NCBI GenBank assembly: GCA_965153455.1
Contig: OZ234494.1
Coordinates: 7,130,001-7,194,000, forward strand
Reading direction: 5' to 3'
DNA length: 64,000 nucleotides
Origin: Sphagnum compactum
Lineage: Eukaryota; Bryophyta; Sphagnopsida; Sphagnales
The first letter of the stretch is position 1. Each line of letters begins with the position of its first letter. Below the pieces are notes generated by a model, which was not told the origin of the DNA, made no database searches, and saw only the letters and a list, made by a program, of their open reading frames with translations. Positions 50,910-62,376 of the stretch are shown here, piece by piece. A program made the position numbers and the translations under genes.

Positions 50910-52935
50910 CTAGCTTTTGCAATAACCACATGGTTTTAAAAGAATGTAAACTGAAGCAAAATCTTCATTAGTTGGGGGAATTGGGTGTAGAATTGGCTTA
51001 AGCCAAAAAGATAAACCTCTTCCTTGCTGCATTTCCTCCAATTGTTGTTGAACAACTTGAATTTTGTGATCCAGGTTTGTAAGATCTTTTAATACTGACA
51101 CAATGTCAAAATCAACTTTCCACACATCCAACTCTATATCTTGGAAGACATTTTCACCTTGCATTGCAATTTGTCATTTATCTTCCAATAAAGTGCGAGA
51201 AATATCAAGTTTTCTTTTTAGGATTTGGAGGTTTGCATTTACCACCTCCGTCTCCTTAAACAAGGCCTCCTTTGAGGCATCATGCTCAATCATGCTTATA
51301 ACCTACAAACCCGCATGTCACCAACCTTGAACATTAAACAATGATCTACAACTTAAAATTGTCTGAACTTTGCAAATTCACCCTAAATCTAGAATGATTC
51401 AATGAAAGAGTTTACATGTATTATATAATCATGAACCTTGTTGGGTAAATGCACAGTATGGTGGCTCACTTTAAAAATAATTGTATTCCATAAAAGTTCA
51501 CATTCTAGTGTTAAATTTTTAATTTTATGTGGTACCATTGGTTAAATGGTAATAAAATCCATGTATTAAAAGCAGTAAAGTTCATATTAATAGGAGCCCA
51601 AGTAAAAATTCCAAATATGTGCATTGTTGATTTTTTTTTTTGAAATTGAATAAAAAACAACAATGCTATGGACTTATGAAAATACAAGTTAATTAAAGGC
51701 ATCAAAAGTTCATAAGTAGAATTTGGCTATGATTTTTAAGGAAAATTTTCACATAAAAATGTATTATTTCATTCTAACTCATATGCTAAGTCACTATAGA
51801 TAATTTTGAATAAAATTTAAGATGAACCTTTCAATTTTCTATCATTCCAATCAACCGAACAATCCATAATTTTGAACTTCAAAAGTCCATTACTATTAGC
51901 ATATGAACTTTTTATCAATAAAAAACTACACAAATATCTTCATAATAATTTTTTTAGTTTACATTCAATTACCAATTAATAGATTTAAAAATATACTACT
52001 CACCATATGCCTTTGAACAAGGGGTACCTAGTAAAAAACACCATTGTGACACCAAAAGTGAGCCACCATACCTTGCATTCACCACATCTCTAAGTTCATT
52101 GAGTTGTTGGAAAAGACATTCAAACTCTTGCTCATCAATATTCAAGCGTTTTTGAGCATCTGTTAATAATTTCCTCTTGTCCATTAAAAATAAAGGTGAC
52201 CCTATCAACTTGGCTTTGATTTTTTTCGTGTGAATCCAAGTGTTAAAGTTTCCATCTTGTCTGAGATAGTAACTTAACTAAAATTTCGTACACCTCTTGA
52301 ACCTGAGTTACGTTGCTAGGTTTGATTCTAAAAGGGGCACTAGATGCCAAAAATTGGAGAAATCAAATTCCCATTTTCAAAGTCCTGCTTAAACAAAATG
52401 CCAAGTTTTTGTTTCATATGTGCCTTCATACACTGAGTGACAACAACATCCTCTATACTAGAGGCCAAATTGACATCAGTGCTTGCACTACGACTCACCA
52501 ACAAACCATGAGTTCATTTCCAATTTGCTATCTCCTCCCTTCTTAACTTCTCTTTTGTATAGAAGCGGTTGCGCATGCTTTCGCCAAATTTATGTATATA
52601 CCTTTCTCTTGAGCAATGTGCCTTTGACAAACCAAAGATAAAACTCATTGTTGGTAACATTGGTAATGCCAAAATATTGCAAATATAAATGAAGTAACTC
52701 CAACCTAATGTTGGGATCAAGATCGAGATTTGTGGTTCTAAAGACTTGTGATTTTCCAAAAACCTCTACGATGTCCTCATTAATCACATGCACATTGGTG
52801 ATTTGGGTTTTGGGGTTCAAACCCTTATTGTTCAATTTTCTGACAAATGCAAAAAATTCCTATGTTTGGAATTTCTAGTCTACTTTTTCCCAAGTTTAGA
52901 CTTTTCCCAATATCTTTTTAAGTCGCGTGGCATTT
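50910..52935 (-). pseudogene. decayed multi-exon gene with coiled-coil segments
   Basis: Minus-strand protein-like blocks in order: ITNVHVINEDIVEVFGKSQV with LDLDPNIRLELLHLYLQYFG and NEFYLWFVKGTLLKRK (52835-52590); KFGESMRNRFYTKEKLRREE, TGA, then VNLASSIEDVVVTQCMKAHM and KQKLGILFKQDFENGN (about 52600-52345); after a frameshift, APFRIKPSNVTQVQEVYEIL (52344-52258); DKRKLLTDAQKRLNIDEQEF with NELRDVVNA before a GT donor (52208-52072); and SKEALFKETEVVNANLQILK with RKLDISRTLLEDK, TGA, MQGENVFQDIELDVWK (51305-50913). The last two blocks look like coiled coil. The stops and shifts indicate a pseudogene. The methylase-like blocks at 47957-48500 lie downstream on the same strand and may be its C-terminus. 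Family not recognised. Confidence 0.5.
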
Positions 52936-53009
52936 TGTTGGACTTTGGAACAATTTATCACAATGTTGTTGAAACGAAAAAGGCTTTTTAAACCTAAAGC
53001 AAGAGGGTC

Positions 53010-53012
53010 ATG
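53010..53012. repeat. left target-site duplication (ATG) of the CACTA element
   Basis: ATG directly precedes CACTATTAG and recurs directly after the right terminus at 55318-55320. Three-base duplications are the rule for CACTA transposons. Confidence 0.7.
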
Positions 53013-55317
53013 CACTATTAGAAATTTTGGGTTTTGCAACTGTCATTTGCAACTAAAATGTAACTACATGCAACTTCAACTTTGTGTAGTTGCCTAAGAC
53101 ATTCAGTTACATGCGACACTACGTATGCCACATGTATATATGGTGCTAATATACATGTTCATCCATACATACTAATCCAAATGTAGTTGCACCTTATGTG
53201 CAACTTTCCTTGCAACTACAATGTAACTAATAAAAATATGACATGTGTTTAAAAATTGGACAACTAACTTGTGGACACGTGTCACTATTTAATTATTTTT
53301 GTGTTTTCAAAATTAAAAATTCATTGGATTAATCTCAATCATTAAAGTTTCTACCACTAAGATGATGACACGTGGCACACCATGGAACCCTCATTGACCA
53401 TTTGACACACGTCCTTTTAAACACCAATTATATGATGACATGTGGCAATTAAGGTCCGCCTATTTTTAATTTTAATATATTAATAAATGAAATTAAAGTT
53501 GTCCAATTTATTTATTCATCCCCAATTTAGTTGCACATTAGATGCAACTAATGTATTAGAGCATAGCAGCCAGGGGAGGGTTTTGTTGCTTTTGGTGTCC
53601 AAACAAAACTTGAAGCCCTCTTCTTGGTGCATCTAACACATTAAGAATCGTCAAAAATAGATTAGAAATGAGAAAGTTATGCCCCCCCAAAGTAAAGGGG
53701 GTCAAAAACTAAAAAAAAACCACTGAACATTACAAAGGCCGATTCTTAAACACCCAGAAAGTTCCTTTTATGTTGTTTTTTTGTTATTAAAGTTCCATCA
53801 TGATTGTAGAACTTTAAATGGCGTCCCTATAACATTTTAAATCATTCAAAATGAATAAAAATAAGAAAGTTATGAGGTTTGAAAGTAGGAGAGATCCAAA
53901 GAAAAAAAAAAAACGTTTTGTAACTTGGAAATTTATTTTTCTTATTTTTCTTTAGTTTTCTTCTTATTAACTTTTCTTTTGCACTTCAAAGATGATTGTA
54001 GAATATTTTTAATAATTATGATTACTTAATGAAAATATGGTTTTAACATTATTATTAGCTTAAACTAGTAATTAACTTAAGATGTTTGTGTACTTGTAGG
54101 TTAATTCGTGTAGCCTATTTACATTAATATTTTAACATAAATAATAAAATTTAAATATATAATACCTATTGATATTATATATATATACAATTGATTATCA
54201 TTATAATTATAATAAACATTTAATTGATAATTATAAATATTAATTATAAATTTATTATCATATTAATTGATTTTGAATAATGTTTTTCTTTAATCAAATT
54301 TACATTTTCTGAAAAAGATTCCAAATAAAATAAAATAAAAAAGTTTTACTTGCCAAACAAATATTTAAATATATTTGACAAATGAAATTTAAAAACTTGC
54401 AATATATATTTAAACCATGGTTTAGTTTAACTTAAATTAAATTACTATAATTTAATTTAGCCATAATTGATTTAGCCATTTTTAGTTTTAATTTAATTTA
54501 ATTTACCCTTGAATATTTTAGCCTAACTTAATTTAGCCATAATTGGTTTAGCCTAATTTAATTTAGCCATAATTATTTCATGCTAATTTAATTTAGCCAT
54601 ATTTAACTTAACCATAAATAATTTAGCCTAACTTTATTTAGCCATAATTAGTTTGGCCTAACTTAATTTAACCATATTTATTTTAGCCTAATTTATTTTA
54701 GCCATAATTAATATACTTTAATTTATTTTAACCATAAATAATTTAGCCTAACTTAATTTAGCCATAATTATTTTGGCCTAACTTAATTTAGCCATAATTA
54801 GTTTAGCCTAATAAATTTAGCCACGGTTAGTTTTAGCTTGATTTAATTTAGCCATAAATATTTTAGCCTAATAAATTTAGCAATGGTTAATTGTAGCCAT
54901 AATTATTTTAGCCTAACTTAGTTTAATTATGGTTAGTTTAGCCTAATTTAATTTAGCCATGGTTAGTTTAACTTTTTAGTTTATTTAGCCTAGGTTATTT
55001 TAGCTTAGGTTAGTTTAGGTTAGCCTAAGTTAACATGGGGTTAACCTTAGAGGCACATAATATCATTATACATAGCCTATGTAAATATATTAAGTATAAT
55101 AATTTAAGTATGTATAAGTTTAGGCCATCATTTTTATGACACGTGTCCATGTAGAACACATTTAGTTGCACGTTAGTTGCACACACAACCGTATGGTTGA
55201 AAAATTATACAATACCAAATTTATAGTTGCAAACATGATTGAGATAGTTACAAACGACAACTAGTTGCATGCCAGTTGCATAATGACTAATTGCAAATGA
55301 CATGATTTCTAGTATTG
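53013..55317. mobile_element. non-autonomous CACTA (En/Spm-like) DNA transposon
   Basis: The left end is CACTATTAGAAA and the right end, read inward on the opposite strand, is CAATACTAGAAA: 10 of 12 bases match, with the last base triplet mutated from the canonical TAGTG. Flanking ATG duplications are present. Both subterminal regions are packed with the short motif (A/T)GTTGCA / TGCAACT in both orientations (53033-53235 and 55165-55285), as in the transposase-binding ends of En/Spm elements. The interior carries no transposase coding, only AT-rich sequence and a minisatellite (54421-55030). The element sits next to, and possibly within, the decayed minus-strand gene. Confidence 0.8.
54421..55030. 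repeat. minisatellite, unit about 30 bp (AATTTAGCCATAATTAGTTTAGCCTAACTT)
   Basis: About twenty diverged copies alternate TTTAGCCATAATTA and TTTAGCCTAA(C/T)TT blocks. Toward the right end the unit degenerates to TTAGGTTAGCCTAAG. The array lies inside the CACTA element. Confidence 0.85.
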
Positions 55318-55320
55318 ATG
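55318..55320. repeat. right target-site duplication (ATG) of the CACTA element
   Basis: Matches 53010-53012. Confidence 0.7.
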
Positions 55321-55866
55321 CCTAAGTTCCATTCACGATTAGGGTACTAAAAAAAGGAAAAAGGATTGGACAAGACTTTCTTAGAGCTACTTTCTACAAA
55401 TAACATTTACATGAAACAAATTATAGTGAGAAAAATTAAATAGTCCAAAATAAGATGATTCATATGGTGGCAGTGATAAATTTCACATGGACTAAATGTT
55501 CCTTTTGATTTTTGTTAATTATGTTTGGTAGTAAAAATAATAATAATTTATGATTCAAAATTATATAAAATAATGAAGTTATTGTGCTAGAGAGTTTCCC
55601 TCAAAGTTTACATGGCATGCACTTATTTATCAAAATTTTCATCAATTCCAAAGAATAGTTAATTTGTGCCCTTGGAATCAATATAGGTACTACAATATAT
55701 ACTTAACCACTTTCCCTTGTGCATTTACATGGATATGAAAGATATAACATAAATAAATCTTTCATAGTTTAAACCCTAAATTGAGAGAGAGAATTTTTCT
55801 TAGTTTGAAACTTTGAGCAATGAAATCCAACTCACTTAAATTTAAAAAATCACCCCAATTTTTGAC

Positions 55867-55980
55867 CTTGTAAACCTTGGAATGAACTTTTTGTCCAAAA
55901 TGATTTGTCACTTGATTTAGCATAATTTTGTAGGTTGATTGAGGTTGACATGCTCTTATCATATCTTCAATTTGTATTTA
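55867..55980 (-). pseudogene. exon-like fragment, possibly upstream part of the decayed minus-strand gene
   Basis: The minus strand reads IEDMIRACQPQSTYKIMLNQ and VTNHFGQKVHSKVYK followed by a GT at 55866. The text is protein-like and in the same orientation as the remnants at 47.9-52.9 kb, from which the CACTA element separates it. The family is unknown, and membership in one gene is inferred from order and strand only. Confidence 0.3.
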
Positions 55981-57704
55981 TGTATTCACAATGGTACAAG
56001 TTTTGTCTCATGATTGTATTTTGTTCTTGAACATTGTTCATGTAGACACCACATACACGAACCTACATGGAAACATGAACATAACAATTTTTCCTCTAAA
56101 GTTCTATGCAATAGGTACTTGGAAGGAGGAAATATAGGAGGAAAATGGTCCAAATTCATGCCAATCAATCATCATAATCAAGCCATTGGATGCTGGATTG
56201 GTTTGGAAAAATTAACCCAGAAAGAAAACTAACAGAAAAATTTGGGAGAGATGATTAGAAGCAATCCACACACATATTCTCCCATAATTGCACTACCAAA
56301 TATGAAAGTCACATACACAAAAATCCCCAATACCACATGTTGATAAAAGAAATATTAAGTGGGAAAAAAAAGTAAACATTTTCCTTATTATGAAGAATAT
56401 GTTATACAAATAGTTCCTTGGGGATTCATTTCATTATGCTTGATCCTTGCAAGTCACAAGAATTACATCATCTTGCATACACCTATATCTATTACCGATA
56501 TTTTGCATCACCACAAAATCTACAAGAAAACTTTGGTTTCACAACAATCTACATCACATCAAGATTGATCCCATAGCAACCTTGATCCAAATTTCTCATC
56601 AACTTTGATATGAAGCAAACTTCCCCCAAGATAACACATTACATTTAAACAACATAAGCTCTCCCTCATGAGCAGGCCTCTCCCTCATCCTTCAATGTAG
56701 TACCACCATGTAACTTCAAATGGCTCTACAATGTGCCATTGTGAAGACCTTGTACACAAGAGGGGTAAGACAATTGGGACCTCATTAAATGGTATCATCT
56801 CAAAACTTTAAGTCTAATAGGATTCATCTTGGGATGACTTCTACAAAGGAAGAACTATTTCCTTAGAAAACATTCATTTTCATTGAGGAAGATTTCTCCA
56901 CCCTTGACTCCATTTTGGGAAAGTGACTCACTTACTAGAAAAGCTATGGTCAACAAATGTTATTGCGACACTTTGTCTGTGACACATTATTTGTGACACC
57001 CATGACATTGGAGATGATGGTACATAGAGAACAAAAGGAACTTGGTTGCTTTAGAAAGTTAGCGGTGAGTTAGGGTTGTGACGGTGATCGAAAAGAAGGG
57101 TAAGCATGAATTTTTTTGTGATTGGATTGCCTCAGACTAGGGTGAAGGTTGAGAAGATAATTAGACATAAAATCGTGTCGTGTTAGAAGCCCAAGTATGG
57201 GTTGCCCCTACAAAAACCACAAAACACAAAACATCATTAGTCAAAAGCTTTCTTAAAATGCAAAGCATTAGGAGAAATTGCCTAGTTTATTTTACGGAAA
57301 TCAACTTATATCCATGAATATCTTTCTTAGAAAAGAGGGATCAAGTTACACCTCCTCTTTAAGGGTGGCATGGTAATTACTCCTACATATAGGTGTAAGA
57401 TCCCTCCCATTTTTAAGGAGTAGGTGTACTTGAACTTAAGTTCATGATAACATTCTTCTCATGTTTTACAATGGGTAAAGTTCACAAGGTGGAGGATATT
57501 CCCAAAATGCATGGCCGAACTGATTGGCTATCGCCTCATCTTAGGCCCCTTTGTTTGGGAATGTCTTCAACCTTAGGGCTTTACCCTATAGTGAACTTAC
57601 CCATGAAACCCAAATAACAAATTTTTAAATCTAAAGCCAACAATCCTAAAATATTAGGCCAAATTAAAATTACACCAAATATTCAAAATCAATATGTATA
57701 ATAC
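55981..57704. other. spacer, 3' flank of the CLC gene
   Basis: Searched on the minus strand for the end of the CLC second CBS domain (a GILTR-like motif and tail); none was found. Short frames such as 56014-56232 (+) have no recognised domain. Confidence 0.4.
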
Positions 57705-60700
57705 CTCTGAAGACTTGGGCATAACACAGAGATGGCGGAGACCAAGTTGTCGAAACAAAATGTAAGCTTTGGCGAGTGACATGGTTTCCACCACAGTATA
57801 GGGTGAAGTATTTGTGATTGGATGCAAATCCAAAAACATTTCCTCCTCACCGATGTCCAAGTGAATATCATGGATTTTCACCCCCTTCCCAGATCCTGGC
57901 TTGGCAAATTCTGCTGATGACAAACGTCCATGGACTTGTGGCAAATTATTATGTCCCCACTCTCTACTTTCTATGAATTGCTTCTTCTTCAACAATACCA
58001 ATAGATGTGATCTGAGCACAAGGCCACAAAAGATTGGTTGTTTCCGTTCATCTTTTCCATCGTTGAAAGTATTATCTATGACAGGGAAACCATTATGCTT
58101 TGTGGAACGAAGCACCTCCAGAATTGTACCAACACGTTCTATTCCAGAAAACCACACCAAAGGGCCTGTAATGGCATCACGGGCTGTCAAATGTTGCATA
58201 AAGGACAATGGGTGTTCTTCTAGGAATGGGATGTCTTTAATTTGGACATGGAGTTGGTAAACTGCATCATTAAACCCATCCCCAACTGTCTTTGATACCA
58301 ACAACACAAGCATGATAAGGGGGAGCAATGACAAATTGTTGGTTAACTCCAGAAGAATAATGCAAAGAGAGACAGTCATCCTCATGGAACCCCCAAGAAA
58401 TGAGGCAGCTCCTAAAAGAGCATAAATGCCTTCATCCATTGAACTCGGCCCATATACTATTCTCATTGCCATGCCCATGATGCGTCCGTAAGTTGCCCCA
58501 CATAAAATTGCTGGAACAAATAGACCCGATGGCACTGCTATTCCATATGTCAACAATGCAAGTGAATAAGCTGTCACAAGATATATGAGGAGTGAGGAGA
58601 ATGCAAACTCCCCATTTGTTCCCTTGCTAAATAAGTTACGAATTGTGTCATCATTGGTGTTAAAAAACAAGCCAGCGAGATCATTGTAGGTGTTTGCAGG
58701 GCAATGAAATGCTTTGAAGTTGGGAGTGCGGCCATGTGTAGGGCACTTTGGTTCATCAGGGAATCCAATAGTTGTTGGACAAGGTTGGCATGTTGCCAAC
58801 CATGGTAAACCAAAACTACAAATCGATGTAATTAAAGCCACAACAATTGCTTGTGCAATTTTGGCACACTTCCCTTTCCTGATACAACAATAAAACCACC
58901 ACACTATCATTTAGCAGATACTTGGAGCTCAACTATGAAGGGCAAGTACAATGGCATATATGTTTGAAAGAAGAGAGTTTCTCACATGCAAAGTTATTAA
59001 CATTTGTCCCATCATATTAGTCACATTAGTTTGGATGCTAATAAGGTCAAACACACTTAAAGATGGTGGGCTTCAATTCCCAAAATTGGTTCCAACATGA
59101 GCCCTTAATGCAATTTCATAAGTTTCCATGAAGGGTTCAACAACCAACCAAGTTAAGAAAATTCCTAAAGTTCCCAAATTAATCGGTTACAACATGAGCC
59201 AATCCAATCCTTTAAGTTTCCATTACGGGTTAAGCTACGACCAGGTTAATAAAACTTAGAGACTTACTTTTGGAGCCAACGTTTGCTGGACATGATTATG
59301 GTGCCATTGATTTGGTTGAAAAGGCTTCCCAACACACCTCCCACAACTCCCAATATGACTACTGGCAAGAGGTCTTGTAGCCCAGAATTCAAGTCTGGGT
59401 TTCCACCACTATCTGATGGGTTTCCGCTAACATCAAAGATGATCAAGCCACCTTCTCCTGACAACCCACAATGTCCTTGCTTGCACCATACAATTCCTGT
59501 GCGAAGGACGACAGCCACCACAGCTGTTGTGAAAAATGTTCTCCATAGTAGGGGACCTCGCCACCTGTTGTATATTAGCATCCACCACCTCATTTCCATG
59601 AGCCCCTTTCACCGTGCCATAAGTCTGTAATTTATGACCCATTTTGAAAACATGGGATTGTAACAACAACATAAGAAATCAAACAAGTAATTAAATATCA
59701 AAAAAATTTGAGCTTCTTTCTATGTTTATAATTTAAGATTGCAAAATTGGGGCCTGAAATTAGTACTCGTACCAAGAAGTGACCTCTTCCAATGCAAACA
59801 ATACACCACCAACAGGTGCACGAAAAGCAGCAGCAACTCCTGCTGCTGCACCACATGTGACAAGATCACGACGATCTCTGTCATTCTTGAGATATCGCAA
59901 CCATTTCCATGTCATACCATATCGGACTGATCCCCCTTGACCTAGTATTGATGCAATGCAAGCACCCACATGCACCAATGGCCCTTCCTTCCCTACTATT
60001 AATCCTCCTGCCACCGACCCGATACTCCCAAGTATCTGCACAAAATTGGGACTACATCTAGTGTCAAAAAGTAGTAATAAGTAAGGTTTCACTGATTTTA
60101 AAACTTAAAAAAATTTTGTATTGAGTTAATTTAGGCTTTAAAAATAAAATAAAATATATAAACCATGAATATGCAAATGATTCATAATTGTGTTTTGGTA
60201 TCAACGTACACCAATAATTTTATAAAGATTGTTAAAAAACCTTGTTTTGTTTGTTTACACCGTATAATAACCATGCATTGTATGGGCATGCATTTACCCA
60301 AGCAAGGTTCTTGAAACGAGGCACGGGTGCGAAAGCTCTCACCTTCACAATAAGTGTCTGAAATGAGAAAACATTGGGTGTATCTACACCGTTCAAGTAG
60401 GCCTTAACTTCAGGGATCCCAGAGCCTGCTGCTGAAGGGCCTACATACACGCAAAGCAATGCCGCTAGCACGACCAATATTGAATTTACTCCAGCATACA
60501 CTAGAAATGCCAAGGCAAACCTGTAGGCATGTGGTTGTAGCTTTGTTAATTGATTTGCTATGTCTTTTGCCTCAATTAATGAACTCAAATAATATGGTCA
60601 TTGCACACATGTACATGCCCAAATAGATATGAATTGTGAAGTCAAATCTCTTTTGGCATAAGTTAAATGCAACCAAGTTTTAACAACATCAAGAAGTAGA

Positions 60701-62376
60701 CCTAGGGACTCAGCTTAGACATTGAGTTGCGGCTGGGATCATTGTCAAATATGATGATGAAATGTGAAGATGATTGATTACCTCTGGGATGTCATGAAGT
60801 TGAGAGTGTAAACAAATTTAAGGCCGGCCACATTTTCAACAGCCATGTTGATACCGAAGGCAACAAGGCCAGTGAGTAAACCCACAAGGAACACAAATGT
60901 CCATTTCACTATTACATACTGCAAAGTCTCTAAACGCTTCCTGGATCGCCAATCTTGTTTGAAGAGATCATTCTCTATTAGCCTGCGCATGCATGATGAA
61001 CATTAAAAAAACCCATCAAAATTTGTAGAGATTTTAATGCACAATGCACCAGGTAGGTTCCCAGATTCCCAAACATGTGAGATTAATTCTCTTTTGTAAT
61101 ACCCATTGAACCAATTCAATAGATTTAAGTTCTAACATGATGTATAAGAAGAAGCTACTATAGAGATCTATATTAGGGTGAAAACACATTCAAAGGAACC
61201 ACAAAGGGCATCGAATGTCAAATTTTGTCATAAAAAATTAGAGATTTATTTAGTTTTGACCATTTGAAACCATGGTAATCATGGCACATTATTCTTTTTC
61301 AACACACAAAAATGTTAAAAAATCAAATTCAAAATCCGTTTGATTCAATTTTAGGTTTTGGTTTAGTTAAGGACTTTTGAAAGTGAAATTTTTTGTTATT
61401 AATTTTTTTTTTTTACAAAGGAGTTTCAAAGGATTCATATAATAAAAGTAATTTGATGGTAAAAAATTTGAGATGATAAAATGTATTAGACACACTGTAA
61501 AAAAATTTACAATTTCAAAAATTCTAAAACTTTGAAAATTCAAAGTATGTACACTTGAAATTTTATAATTTCAAAACTTCAAGAGTCCTTTACCACATAA
61601 AAATGGGGTATAATGTAGATAATGTATTGAACAAAGTTTGTAGTTTATATTACATTAAATTCAACTTAAAAAATTAACATTTTTTGGTACAATTTCAAAT
61701 TATCATCTTTTTTGAGGATGAAACATAGAATTTACAAAAAAAATCTATACAGTTTTGCAAATTCATATTTATTAAAAAAATGATTAAGAATTTTTTTTTG
61801 ACTTATTGGGGGCAATTCTAATCATTTCTCATAACAAGTTGGAAAAAAAGTCATTCAAAAATTCATTTGTATGAAAAAGTTGTTTTGAGAAAAAAAAGAC
61901 ATGCAATTCTAATGTAAAGTAATGCTTGCAGCTCCTTTGAGTGCATTTTGACTCATCACGCAATCTATATGTATAGAAGCAACAAAACAAAAAACTTTAG
62001 ACACCCACAATGTGAATTTGCTTTATAATCAAGACCCCAAGTTTTGAAATTTTCTAATGCTGAAGAATGTTGGATCAAGTCATCAACACCCAAGTATTCT
62101 AGCTACATGACTTCTGGAGGTTTGATGATCAGAGGAAATTTTATGATCTAGAGCAAGAACTTACTCGTAATCAAGGCTTTCGATGGGCGAAACCTTGGCT
62201 CCAATCATGGCCAAATGGTTGATGCCATGATTCCCCTTTCCAATAGCTGAAGGTTCATGCAAATCTAAAGCAAGACTTGCTGCTTTCTCTGAGTCCTTGT
62301 CAAAGAGTAGGGGTTGGTACAAATCAAGCTGTGGTGGATGCTCAGCAACCTCCACACGATCCCCATTTATGTCCAT
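57705..62376 (-). CDS. CLC-type anion channel/transporter, 3' end not found
   Basis: Predicted minus-strand exons: 62376-62165, 60982-60782, 60520-60343, 60035-59773, 59564-59268, 58878-57705; phases match and give 775 residues with no stop. The N-terminus ends in the plant-CLC text GAKVSPIESLDYE. Signature motifs: GSGIPE at 170-175, GKEGP at 212-216 with the gating Glu214, and FALEE at 277-281 with the proton Glu281. Both glutamates are those of the 2Cl-/H+ exchanger type. Ser171 in GSGIPE, rather than the Pro of Arabidopsis CLCa/b, suggests chloride over nitrate preference, as in the CLC-c/CLC-g type. CBS1 lies about 610-660. CBS2 begins LHPITNTSPYTVVETMSLAK and stops at MPKSSE, where a GT donor follows. 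About 40-60 final residues are expected in one more exon that I cannot find. Likely location is the tonoplast, by family. Confidence 0.93.

Noticed and set aside
58574-58813. Overlapping frames within the CLC exons
   Set aside because: Shadow frames of the real CLC reading frame.
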